In this document: in pieces, positions 33,003 to 42,159 of the stretch
Layout: each line of letters begins with the position of its first letter
Numbering within the stretch: the stretch's first letter is position 1
Position numbers and translations under genes: made by a program
The notes under the pieces: model-generated
What the model saw: the letters and a program-made list of their open reading frames with translations, nothing else
The model's database searches: none
Told to the model about the DNA's origin: nothing
DNA from: Synergistaceae bacterium
GTDB taxonomy: Bacteria > Synergistota > Synergistia > Synergistales > Aminobacteriaceae
NCBI GenBank assembly: GCA_017454625.1
Contig: JAFTCP010000160.1
Coordinates: forward strand, 1-55,766
Direction: 5' to 3'
DNA: 55,766 bases

Positions 33003-34862
33003 ATGTTAGTCTTGAATAATCTTGATACGTCATTCATAGAAATTACGGTTTTGCCGTTTCTGTTAGTAATGGCGGCTTTTCTGAGCGGACGAATGGCGAC
33101 GACTTCGGAGATTAACCGGCGTTTTCTTCTGCTCGTAATTTCAACAATAATATCCGCATCGTTTGAACTTGTACTTGAACTTTTCACGGACATTAAGCAT
33201 ATCACGATTTACACGAAGTTTTTTTACGCGACGATTAACATTAACGCCTATTGCTTGATGTGTTATGTTGCGGCATATACGCGGGTAATCTCGGAGCGTT
33301 TCACGGATATTAATTTTTTCCTGTTGTGTATAAGCATAATCCTCTTGTTTATGTTCAAGTCCGAAGAAAAAATTTTCATGATATTTTCTCCGGGATTTGC
33401 GATTATATTCGTAACGATTGGCTTTGTGTTGCAGCTTATTTATCAGGAGTATTACGGCAACGGCCAATTTATAGTTATGAACGTGCTGTTTATTTTGCTG
33501 ATAGATTCATTCGTCGTTCAATACTTATTCAGGCAGAATATCCCCGTTGTCTATACTGTCGCAACTATTATGCTTGTGTTCACGTTCTTTTACCTTGAGG
33601 CTCCGACTTACAGGCAGTTAATCACGGCGCAATATGAAACTGAGGTTGCAAGAGGACTTACAGAAGCATCAATCAACCGTGCGAACATTGCGAACAAAGC
33701 AAAAAGCAACTTCCTCGCCAGCACATCACATGAAATCCGTACGCCTATGAACGCAATTTTAGGGATTAATGACATGATTTTAAACGAGAACCCAGACGCA
33801 GAGACACGAAAAGCCGCGCTCGACATCAAGAAGGCCGGAGAATATTTATTAGCCCTCGTCAATAACATTCTCGACATCTCAAAAATTGAAGCGGGAAAGA
33901 TGGACTTATACGAGAGCGATTATCATTTATGGGAACTCCTGAAAGAATGCGAGAGCTACACGATTGAGGCAATTCACGACAGGCCGGGAATAAAATTTAT
34001 CCTCAACGCCGACAAGACTTTAATTGAACATTTACACGGCGATGTTTTGAGATTAAAGCAGGTATTGACGAACTTGCTTAACAATTCGGCCAAATATACA
34101 AAGTCGGGAAGTATTACGCTCAGCGTCGAAGGTCAAAAGGCTTCAGGGAGCGAAATTATCTTAAAGTTCACGGTTGAAGATACGGGCATAGGAATGCGCA
34201 AAGAGGAAACGAAGAAAATGTTTGAGCCTTTCGAGCGTGCTAACATCGTAGAAACTCGGCATATTCTGGGAGCCGGACTTGGTCTAACTCTTGTGAAGAA
34301 TATCATTGACATCATGAGCGGAAGAATAAAACTTGAGAGTGAATACGGCAAAGGCACGAAGATTACGTTTGAAGTCCCGCAGAGACCCGCACACGGCGAG
34401 AATATGACGATACAAGAATATGAAGAGTTCTTGAAGAATGAGGAGTTAAAGAAGCCCGCTGAAACTGAGATTGACGAGGGGCCTTCGGTATGGCCGGACG
34501 CGAAAATTTTAATCGTCGATGATACTCCTGTTAATCTTGTTGTCGCTAAGGGAATGCTGAAAGATTCTCAGGCGAAAATTGACACAGCGGAGAGCGGCGA
34601 AGATGCATTAGATAAAATCAAAGCCGAACATTACGATATTGTTTTTCTTGACCATAAGATGCCGGGAATGGACGGCGTTGAAACTCTTCATCACGCGAAA
34701 AATCACGCTGAGGGTACACACTTCATAGCTCTCACAGCGAACGCCGGAGCAAACGCACGAAATGAATATATTGCGCTGGGATTTGATGATTATCTTCCGA
34801 AGCCGTTTAAGAGTATGGAAATGATGAAAATCTTGAAAGAGTGCCTGAACAAGAAGAAATAA
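33003..34862 (+). CDS. Hybrid sensor histidine kinase
   Basis: 619 residues. The N-terminal 200 residues hold about seven membrane helices of an unnamed sensor. HisKA box ASTSHEIRTPMNAILG has the phospho-acceptor His at about 242. HATPase boxes are VLTNLLNNSAKYT, VEDTGIGM and GAGLGLTLVKNI. A receiver domain follows with DDTPVN and the acceptor Asp at about 550 in FLDHKMPGMDG, then LTANA and the Lys in LPKPFK. No HPt or output domain is attached, so the partner protein lies elsewhere. It stands alone between convergent neighbours. The signal is unknown. Confidence 0.92.
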   Translation: MLVLNNLDTSFIEITVLPFLLVMAAFLSGRMATTSEINRRFLLLVISTIISASFELVLELFTDIKHITIYTKFFYATININAYCLMCYVAAYTRVISERFTDINFFLLCISIILLFMFKSEEKIFMIFSPGFAIIFVTIGFVLQLIYQEYYGNGQFIVMNVLFILLIDSFVVQYLFRQNIPVVYTVATIMLVFTFFYLEAPTYRQLITAQYETEVARGLTEASINRANIANKAKSNFLASTSHEIRTPMNAILGINDMILNENPDAETRKAALDIKKAGEYLLALVNNILDISKIEAGKMDLYESDYHLWELLKECESYTIEAIHDRPGIKFILNADKTLIEHLHGDVLRLKQVLTNLLNNSAKYTKSGSITLSVEGQKASGSEIILKFTVEDTGIGMRKEETKKMFEPFERANIVETRHILGAGLGLTLVKNIIDIMSGRIKLESEYGKGTKITFEVPQRPAHGENMTIQEYEEFLKNEELKKPAETEIDEGPSVWPDAKILIVDDTPVNLVVAKGMLKDSQAKIDTAESGEDALDKIKAEHYDIVFLDHKMPGMDGVETLHHAKNHAEGTHFIALTANAGANARNEYIALGFDDYLPKPFKSMEMMKILKECLNKKK

Positions 34863-34871
34863 ATTGCTCAT

Positions 34872-34916
34872 AAAAAACGGGGGCTTGTCAGTAACGGCAG
34901 GCTCCCGAATTTTCTG
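34872..34916. terminator. Bidirectional terminator
   Basis: GGGGGCTTGTC...GGCAGGCTCCC forms a strong stem flanked by AAAAAA on the left and TTTT on the right, between the convergent kinase and PH-domain genes. Confidence 0.75.
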
Positions 34917-34940
34917 CGTGTATGGTGAAAGCAAAAAAAT

Positions 34941-35492
34941 TTATTCCTGAGCAGTCGGCTCCATATGCGAAGGGTTCTGCGGAGGATTAGGCATCGTGTA
35001 TCTTCGTGCGTGAACTTGGATCTCGTCGCGTACAGCCTGAGGATTAGGGATGTTCGGAGCAAAAATTTCCTCTGCTGATGTTCCCGAAGACGTAACGATA
35101 ACATCGCCGATATTAAAGAGCGTCTGCATCATGGTCTGGCCAACTTTGATATGCATGATGTTAGCGAGCCCGATCTCGATTGACTGCTTGAAATCCGAGC
35201 TAAACGGTCTTGTAGGGTGGCAGACGATGAAAGCTACTTCCTGATCTTCGGCTTTGTCGGGATTATCACGTAAAACGAGGGACATTGTTGCGCGCTTAAT
35301 GAACACGTAAATGAAAAGTAAAACGTCAACGACTGCAACGATAACCCACATCCAAGTAAAATATTTTGTTCCAGACTTGAGCGGCCCGATGAAACTTGCA
35401 ACACCCGCAAGGATAATTAATAAGAGCATGAGAAAGAGGAGCTTGTAAAAACTTCTCCATGCCGGCTTGTAATACTTATAAACTGGTTCCAT
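34941..35492 (-). CDS. Membrane protein with bacterial PH domain
   Basis: 183 residues. Two membrane segments near the start (LLFLMLLLIILAGVASFI, TWMWVIVAVVDVLLFIYVFI), then a bacterial PH-like (DUF304) domain: QSIEIGLANIMHIKVGQTMM and FNIGDVIVTSSG. The tail is Pro-rich and polar. The family often occurs in envelope stress or membrane organisation contexts; the exact role is unknown. It appears to be a single-gene unit. Confidence 0.7.
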   Translation of the reverse strand: MEPVYKYYKPAWRSFYKLLFLMLLLIILAGVASFIGPLKSGTKYFTWMWVIVAVVDVLLFIYVFIKRATMSLVLRDNPDKAEDQEVAFIVCHPTRPFSSDFKQSIEIGLANIMHIKVGQTMMQTLFNIGDVIVTSSGTSAEEIFAPNIPNPQAVRDEIQVHARRYTMPNPPQNPSHMEPTAQE

Positions 35493-35549
35493 AATGATAA
35501 AAAACTTCCCTTCGTTGAAAATTTTTGTTGAGTGATAAAGATTATAGCA

Positions 35550-36884
35550 TTAAATTTCACCGTAATTATAAAACCTTGTAATCTCGCGCTTAAACGTCAG
35601 GTGAAAAGTTCCTGTGCTTCCGTTCCTGTTCTTAGCAACCCGAATATCAGCCTTGCTGTCCTGCAAATCGTTATTCTCGTTCTCTGAATAATAATCTTCC
35701 CTGAACATTAATAACACAACATCAGCGTCCTGTTCAATTGCTCCAGAATCGCGCAAGTCCGAGAGCTGAGGTTTTTTCTCGGTTCTTTGTTCTGCGGCTC
35801 GTGATAATTGCGATAAGGCGACAATCGGACAAGACAATTCACGCGCTGTAACTTTGAGCATTCTTGAGATATCCGAAACTTCCTGCTGTCTTCCTTCGTT
35901 TCTGCTTCCTGTTGTCATGAGCTGTAAATAATCGACGATAATTAGGCCAATTTCGGAGTAACGAGTTTTGAAGCGTCTGCATTTCGTCCGAAAGTCCATA
36001 ATCGTGATGTCCGAAGAATCGTTGATGAAAATATTCCGTTTTATTACGACATTACAAGCCTCTTTGACGACATCGAAGGCTGAAGTGTCAAAAGTTCCCG
36101 AGTGTAGCTGTGATAAATTTACGCCTGATTCAGCGGCCAGCATTCTCATCACTAATTGTTCTGCGGGCATTTCGAGGCTGAAGATTAGAATTGGAAGATT
36201 AGCACCGCCGCCCCCGAACTGAGCGATATTTAAAGCAAAAGCTGTTTTTCCCATTGAAGGACGAGCGGCGATAATGTTCAGGCTTCCGGGCTGTAATCCT
36301 CCTGTGTAGCTGTCGAGGTCCGCAAACCCCGTAGGATAACCTGAGACTCCGGAGTTTGTTTGCCTGAATCTCTCTTCAACATTAACGAACACAGGGCCGA
36401 TAACTTCGCGTACATGCTTAAAGTCCGACGTAGATTTGTTTTGAGCAGCCTCAAGGATTAATTTTTCAGCTTCCTCGATGCTCTGCTTGATACTCAGATC
36501 AAATCTCAGTGCCAGAGCAATAATTTTGTTTCCAGCGTCAATTAGCTTTCTTCGGATTGAGTATTCACGAATGATTTCGGCATGATAAATTACGTTTGCT
36601 GTCGTCGTAACTTCACTGACTAGTTCAGCAAGAAACGGTTGGCCCCCTAATCTATCGAATACGCCCTCAGACTTTAGAGCATCAGAAATCGTAACTAGGT
36701 CCGCAGGCGTATCTGAGAAAGATAACTGCATGAGAATTTCATAGAGAATTTTGTTGCTATTGTCGAAAAAGTCATCAGGCTTCAAAATCTCTACGGCAAT
36801 TCCCAATGCTTCGGGCGAGAGAATACATGCTCCGAGAACTGCACGCTCAGCTTCGGAGTTATGCGGCAAGACGCTGGGGATCAT
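35550..36884 (-). CDS. dnaB: Replicative DNA helicase DnaB (chromosomal)
   Basis: 444 residues. N-terminal domain ERAVLGACILSPEALGIAVE; linker IKQSIEEAEKLILEAA; RecA-like core with ARPSMGKTAFALN, IIVDYLQLMTTG and LSDLRDSGAIEQDADVVLLM. The reading frame is complete. Overlaps rplI by 4 bases (ATGA), the common rplI-dnaB arrangement. It is a close relative of the element's DnaB and serves as the reference for the TAG position in that gene. Confidence 0.97.
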   Translation of the reverse strand: MIPSVLPHNSEAERAVLGACILSPEALGIAVEILKPDDFFDNSNKILYEILMQLSFSDTPADLVTISDALKSEGVFDRLGGQPFLAELVSEVTTTANVIYHAEIIREYSIRRKLIDAGNKIIALALRFDLSIKQSIEEAEKLILEAAQNKSTSDFKHVREVIGPVFVNVEERFRQTNSGVSGYPTGFADLDSYTGGLQPGSLNIIAARPSMGKTAFALNIAQFGGGGANLPILIFSLEMPAEQLVMRMLAAESGVNLSQLHSGTFDTSAFDVVKEACNVVIKRNIFINDSSDITIMDFRTKCRRFKTRYSEIGLIIVDYLQLMTTGSRNEGRQQEVSDISRMLKVTARELSCPIVALSQLSRAAEQRTEKKPQLSDLRDSGAIEQDADVVLLMFREDYYSENENNDLQDSKADIRVAKNRNGSTGTFHLTFKREITRFYNYGEI

Positions 36885-37330
36885 GCAACTGTTACGACTA
36901 AGATCATATCAGCTTGAACGCCGGGATAAAGTTTCAGTGAAAATTTGAATTGGCCGGGCTGTTTGACTGTCTCGTCGAGCTTAATATCGCGCTTGTCAAA
37001 ATCTTTCAGGCCGTGTTGAGCTTCAAGGGCTTCTGCGATTTGTACGGCTGTGATGCTTCCGAATAATTTTCCGTTTTCGCCTGCTTTGCCTGAGACGTTG
37101 ACGGCTTTACCCTGCAGCTTTTTCTGGAGTTCGACGGCTTCAGCGTGTAACTTTGCGTCTTTAGCTTTCATGCGGGCTTGTTCGGCTTTCCATTCGGTGA
37201 TTTTACCGGGAGTTGCTTCGATAGCTAAGTTTTTCGGCAAAAGAAAATTTCTTGCGTAACCGTCGCTGACTTCAAGGAGCGCGCCAGCTTTTCCGAGTTT
37301 GTTTACGTCTGATTTGAGAATAACTTTCAT
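36881..37330 (-). CDS. rplI: 50S ribosomal protein L9
   Basis: 149 residues with the standard pattern: MKVILKSDVNKLGKAGALLE, VSDGYARNFLLPKNLAIEAT, a charged connecting helix, then GKLFGSITAVQIAEAL and the C-terminal domain. ATG follows AAAGGAG. Forms a pair with dnaB. Confidence 0.96.
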   Translation of the reverse strand: MKVILKSDVNKLGKAGALLEVSDGYARNFLLPKNLAIEATPGKITEWKAEQARMKAKDAKLHAEAVELQKKLQGKAVNVSGKAGENGKLFGSITAVQIAEALEAQHGLKDFDKRDIKLDETVKQPGQFKFSLKLYPGVQADMILVVTVA

Positions 37331-37383
37331 GATGAAAAAATTTCTCCTTTCACAAGATTAACCTGTAAATGATATCACGGCGT

Positions 37384-37405
37384 AAAAATAGAACGTGTTA
37401 TATTT
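37384..37405 (+). promoter_or_regulatory. 22-base promoter-like box, copy 2 (orphan)
   Basis: Identical to the boxes at 26,830 and 53,470. In + orientation no gene follows; transcription from it would run antisense into the nucleotidyltransferase gene (37,406-38,179). A 10-codon open frame (MKLSPTQKIY) follows at once. Confidence 0.5.
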
Positions 37406-38179
37406 TTATGATGAAATTATCTCCGACGCAAAAAATTTATTGAGGTCTTCCCAGCTTCGGCCTCTATCCTTCGGGAGTTTCTGTAAGGCTTCGTGAATTT
37501 TTTCGGCGCTCTCAGTCAGAAAATCATCGAGTTCATATATATGCTCAATCTCGTTTTTTTCCGGAGTGTTAATTTTTATCTCTAACAGGTCATCAATTTT
37601 CGACTTTAATTCATGAGGCAAAATTTTATCGACGAGTTCAGAGAACGGGACAGGGGGATTAGTCTTGAACTCGAATACCCAGAAGCATGCGAGAATTGGC
37701 CGGAGCATGTAAAAATATTTCTTGGGCTTTATCGTCTCTCCGAGCAGGTAATTTCGTATATTGTTTCGTGCCATGCTTAAATAGTGAAAAATCATTCGTT
37801 CGACCGAAAAATATTCAGTTAAGAGCGGCTTAATCCTGTCGGCGAAATCCGTTCTCAAATAGCAAATTGGGGAAGAGAACCATTCATAGAGTGAAGGGTT
37901 TGACTTGCATAAAAGCCTCAAAGTTTTGTCGAGGTCCCAGCCGGATAAATCCCAAATGTCATTAATGGGCAGGGTAATTACGTCGTTATTCCTGTTCAAG
38001 CGTAAATACTCGTGAAGCTCGTGCTTGTAAATAAATCTCACGTCATAATCGCTGTCAGTTGACGCAAATCCCCAAGCCCGACTGCCGGATTCTGCCGCGT
38101 GAAGAATTGTTACGTTATGAGTGAGTTCAATCTCGTGTAATTTTTCGAGGACGAGAGCGTTAATATTTTCCTGTGTCAT
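37406..38179 (-). CDS. Nucleotidyltransferase of the RlaP/DUF4269-like YcgL family
   Basis: 257 residues. The pol-beta-type motif is SGSRAWGFASTDSDYDVRFIY (GSxxxG...DxD), with FRY-like downstream blocks WDLSGWDLDKTLRLL, NPSLYEWFSSPICY and KKYFYMLRPILAC, matching the predicted nucleotidyltransferase family PF10127. Substrates are not established; a phage relative (RlaP in T4-like phages) was proposed to act on RNA. ATG 38179 directly follows the stop of the 42-residue gene. Confidence 0.85.
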   Translation of the reverse strand: MTQENINALVLEKLHEIELTHNVTILHAAESGSRAWGFASTDSDYDVRFIYKHELHEYLRLNRNNDVITLPINDIWDLSGWDLDKTLRLLCKSNPSLYEWFSSPICYLRTDFADRIKPLLTEYFSVERMIFHYLSMARNNIRNYLLGETIKPKKYFYMLRPILACFWVFEFKTNPPVPFSELVDKILPHELKSKIDDLLEIKINTPEKNEIEHIYELDDFLTESAEKIHEALQKLPKDRGRSWEDLNKFFASEIISS

Positions 38180-38180
38180 T

Positions 38181-38309
38181 TTATATTCTGGTCCTGCATG
38201 GATGATGACACTCTGAACAGTTATGAGAGCAATGCTTTGAGCCTCGAATGTATTTCAAGGCAAAGAATATTCCGACGCAAATTATTAATCCCAGCAAAAT
38301 ATCAATCAT
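38181..38309 (-). CDS. 42-residue FeoB-associated-like Cys-rich membrane protein
   Basis: ATG 38309 is preceded by GAGGAGGG. One membrane helix (IDILLGLIICVGIFFALKYI) is followed by a Cys/His cluster (HCSHNCSECHHPC). The layout matches the FeoB-associated Cys-rich membrane protein family, although no feoB is in the window. It is two bases from the next gene and near the ZapA gene, so probably cotranscribed with both. Confidence 0.6.
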   Translation of the reverse strand: MIDILLGLIICVGIFFALKYIRGSKHCSHNCSECHHPCRTRI

Positions 38310-38312
38310 GAT

Positions 38313-38555
38313 TTATCCCTCCTCGTCAATTGTCGCTAAAACTTTCTTCAGCTTTTCATTCACAGAATCCAAAGAATAGGCCAATTTCAAGCAAGTAATC
38401 ATCAATAAGTCTTCCTGCTTGGCTCCCGTGATAATTTCCCCGCATGCCTCATCAATTAAGCCTTTAATCCTGTCGAGTTCGTCATTCTCTAATGGCGTGT
38501 GAATTGTGTAGCTTCCTTTTCCTATTGTTAAGAATACGTCGCGTGATGTCCTCAT
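38313..38555 (-). CDS. zapA: Cell division protein ZapA-like
   Basis: 80 residues. A short beta start (FLTIGKGSYTIHTPLENDEL) is followed by a long helix (ITCLKLAYSLDSVNEKLKKVL), the pattern of ZapA, which promotes FtsZ bundling at mid-cell. In many bacteria zapA follows pheT; here that gene is 3.6 kb away, separated by the lipase-like gene and a small gene. Short proteins of this type are easily misassigned. Confidence 0.65.
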   Translation of the reverse strand: MRTSRDVFLTIGKGSYTIHTPLENDELDRIKGLIDEACGEIITGAKQEDLLMITCLKLAYSLDSVNEKLKKVLATIDEEG

Positions 38556-38619
38556 GAAAATATCTCCTAAATTCGTAAATTGTTGTTAATAATATCATTC
38601 ACTAAAAATAAACGAAGAA

Positions 38620-38930
38620 CTTTATCATGAAGTTGTTGGCGTATGCTTAAGCCTCGTAATTTTCTCATTGACACCAGTATTATATTTCGTAAGAGTGAGC
38701 GAAGAGTTTATCATGAGATTATTTTCTCGACTAACAGCATATGTTCAATCACTGCAATTTTCTCTTAACTTGAAGCATAATATTCTGTAGGAGTTAGCAA
38801 ATAGATTATTTATCTGACCGACAGCATATGTTCAAGCCGCGCAATTTTCTCTTCGGACATAGCATTATCAATAATATTATTCTGGTAAGCATGGACGAAG
38901 GCTTTATCATGTTCGAGAGTTCCGTCGGAT
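38620..38930 (-). repeat. Degenerate tandem copies of the 3' end of the gene at 38,810-39,037
   Basis: Anchors TTTATCATG at 38,621, 38,707 and about 38,903 (with a decayed one near 38,798), each with a GACxxACAGCATATGTTCAA- and GCAATTTTCTCTT-like segment at matching offsets. The copy inside the gene is at the right; two or three decayed copies follow its stop. Periods are about 86-105 bases. They fill the 250-base gap before zapA. Confidence 0.6.
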
Positions 38931-39037
38931 TTACGCGCAAGCTCACGCCTCAAAATATTTCTCTCGTTTATAAGCTGCTGAACTCGGCTTAAGATTGTAT
39001 CCGCAAAATATTCCGCGTCATTAAGATTTACGGCCAT
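38810..39037 (-). CDS. Small coiled-coil protein, unknown
   Basis: 75 residues (DAEYFADTILSRVQQLINER, NILRRELARKSDGTLEHDKA, MSEEKIARLEHMLSVR). It is helical with heptad-like spacing and has a GAGGTGA ribosome site. No family is recognised. Its 3' end is the source of the degenerate repeats downstream. Confidence 0.5.
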   Translation of the reverse strand: MAVNLNDAEYFADTILSRVQQLINERNILRRELARKSDGTLEHDKAFVHAYQNNIIDNAMSEEKIARLEHMLSVR

Positions 39038-39150
39038 AAAATTATCACCTCGCGATTATTTTAACAGAGTGATAATATTTCCTTCACTTTTTTAACATGA
39101 TATATAATATCGGCTAAATTTTAATATTTGTAATAAGGAGGAAAATTTTT

Positions 39151-42018
39151 ATGCAGTTCAAAAAGTTAATGACATTAATTTGCGTTCTCGTAAGTGTGTT
39201 TTTGTTAGGGAACGTTACGCTTCAATCGCCTGCTTATGCTTCAGTTGACGGAAAAGTTGACGGAGGTTATAAAGTCGGCGATACAACATACGATTTGATA
39301 AAGGGAGTGTTTAAAAGTCCATCTGACTTGACGATGAGATTTTTTTACTCGGACGGATATTTTTACGAAGATCCATTCACGTACAATACTCATCTTGCGA
39401 CGGCTTCACTGAGTATGGCAATATCGGGCATGTACACCGACGGCGGAGCGTACAACACGAGAAACAGGAATATCATTCAGTTCATGAAGGACATCGGCGT
39501 TGCGGCTGAGAATATCCACGTAAATTATGACAACACGATACGTCCAACGAAAGAAACAATCGGCGTAACAATGGGTTGGAAGCCTTTATCTGACGGCAGC
39601 ATTTTAATCCCGATTTCCATACGCGGGGCCAATTACGAAAAAGAATGGGCGAGCAACGTAACTTTAGGCAATGGACGCGACACTAACGGAGAGGCTAAAG
39701 GTTTTTCCAAAGCGGCGGATAAAGTTTATGACGAGATTATTAAATTCATCGTGAGCTATGATTGCGGGTTATTCTCGTGCGGCGGCGGTCAGCAATCTCA
39801 CGGCGAAACGTCTTGTTGATTTATGTCAAGGCAAGCAGAGTAAAGTTTTTGCGTATACTTTTGCGACACCTAAAGGCGGAGTTACGTCAACATTAAAATC
39901 CGGCGTGAATTATAATTGCATTTACAAGATATTGTTCCGAGAGTTGCTCCGTCATACATGAACTTCATACGTTACGGAATTGATCATTATATTCCCGGTG
40001 ATGAGGCATCACAATCTTTAATAAATGCTGGAAACGGCTACGACAATAATTCCTATTATGGCAATGAAACTCAGTATCAGGCTGCTCTGGCGAAAATGAA
40101 AGTTCATCTCAAAACAATAGATCCTAATTTCAGCGACACAAATATTGCTCTCATAAAATCTATATGGAATACTGTTAGTGATATACTTGAAACAAAAGAT
40201 AATCCGGAAAAATTGCAGAAGACTCAAGTGAACGTTGACACTAATAAATTTGTTCAAGAGTTTATCCTGAATGTATCCGGTTGGATGGGACTTACCCGCG
40301 AGAAATATTCCGCTAATAATTACGGTAGCATTGAAGGCGCACTTAGCGATTGCATGGAGATTATTTTTGACCGAAGCCAGGCCCAAATTGAAGAGTTTGT
40401 TAATCGCTTAAAGTCTATCACAGACAAAGTCGGCTGGTTTGATTTCGTCAAGCTGTTTTACGGTACGTTCATATCAAATAAATGGTACGATATGAGTGAT
40501 GCTGATAGAGCGATGTACACTACAAAAATTCTTGAATGGCTGAAGGGCACTAAGTGCTTCGATGCTCTCGAACTTAAGCCCGCAGAGTTAAATAACTTCG
40601 TGAATACTGATATGCGAGTGTCGATTGATTTCTTCATGAATTTTCTCTCTAATGATTACGTCCGCAACTTATACGAAACTAACGGCTGTACACAAATCTT
40701 GACATTGATTAATCACATTACTCAAATCGGGCAAAATCATTCTCCTAATGTTGCTATGGCTTGGGTTCGTGTTCAGGATTCATTTTACGACAACGAGACT
40801 TCACAAGTTAGAGCTTCAAGCGAAGAATATTTACTCAGCACCGCCAACCTGAGAGCAAAAACGGCAAGCAACAATGATATTAGAGAAGCTGTAAGTCGGG
40901 AATATTCATTAACAACTGCCAATATGAGAGCAGGAGCAGCAATCAATAATAATGTCAGAAAAGCTGCAAATGAGGAATATTTAGCCAATGTAAGACCGAG
41001 CGCAGAAGGCGAGCAAGTTTTGTTTGATCTCGGTGAAATTGACGATATAGTTTCGGATCATGTCCAGGACGTAGAAGCATTATTAAGCACGAGAACTTCC
41101 GTAATGGTTGAATATGAGAGCGGAGCTGTCGAGGAACTGCCTATAACATGGAACACTGAGGATTACGCGAGCTATTATTACAATAAACATGTTCATGAAA
41201 ATTCCGAAGTCTGGATTGAATACAACGAAGCAGCTAATGAAGTCCCTGAAGATTTAACAGCGCCGCGTTTATATTATTTCAGAGGGAATGTTAATCTTCC
41301 TGCTAATGTAACTAACCCTAATAATGTCAGCACGGAAATAATTCTCCAAATGTACGTTGACGGTCTGCCTCAAATGGAAGAACCAGAAGCATATCCTCCA
41401 GAGGGAGAATTTTACGGCTCAATGAAAGTTTATCTTGTCAATGATGAAAACGAAGGCGCTGAAATTTATTACTGGCTCACAGAAAAGGGAATTGGAGCGG
41501 AACCAGAGAAATACACCGGCCCTATAACTCTTGAGCTTGAAGAAGGCGCGACGGACGACCAAGATTATTATCTTATCGCCTACACTAAGAGCAATGAGCC
41601 GGATTACGCAGACAGCGATGTTATGATATGGCATTACATTATTCACCCGATAGATGCCAATAACGCAGTCGCAGATGACGGGACGTATAAATATTCACTT
41701 GGCAAGGGATTTTCTTTCTCGAAGGATACGCCGGTTTGCTGGAGGATTGACAACGATAATATAACTTTGGCCAATTCAAGCGCTATTGATGCTGATACGG
41801 AGCCTGAGGATTTAATATTCTTCTTCGTGAACAGCGCAAGTTCGGATGTCGTCCCAATAAATAAAATTGATGTGGCAGTTACAACGATTGCGGACGTAAC
41901 ACTTGCTGGAGTTTATTCGCTTCCCCTTCAAATTTCGACTGACGGCGGAACAACTTGGACTGACGAGACAACTATAACTTTTAACACGAGCAAACTTGTT
42001 GAAGCCTACATAGGATAA
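39151..42018 (+). CDS. Secreted lipase-like protein with two compensating frameshifts
   Basis: ATG 39151 (AAGGAGG) opens a signal peptide (FKKLMTLICVLVSVFLLGNV). The N-terminal part (THLATASLSMAISGMYTD, KDIGVAAENIHVNYD) matches a class-3 lipase-like fold. The frame steps to +1 near 39,758, where the nucleophile elbow lies (IAGYSRAAAVSNLTAKRL, GxSxA) with FAYTFATPKGG. It returns near 39,910 into DIVPRVAPSYMNFIRYG. The remaining 650 residues include three 25-residue repeats (EYLLSTANLRA, EYSLTTANMRA, EYLANVR; exact 75-base period from 40,825) and beta-rich modules near the end. Total about 955 residues. A terminator follows. It may be intact in reality if the two indels are errors. Confidence 0.65.
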
Positions 42019-42057
42019 AGACGAACAGAAAAAAGGACTTAGCGGCTCAAACATTTG

Positions 42058-42102
42058 GAAAATCCCCGTAATCCTTCAAGACTGCGGGGATTAATTTTTT
42101 CT
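42058..42102 (+). terminator. Intrinsic terminator after the lipase-like gene
   Basis: AATCCCCG...CGGGGATT is followed by AATTTTTTCTC, 42 bases after the stop. Confidence 0.8.
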
Positions 42103-42159
42103 CTATCGACAGATGCAGACGTTGTTATGAACTTCTTCCTGTCCTTGAGAGTGTAGAAC

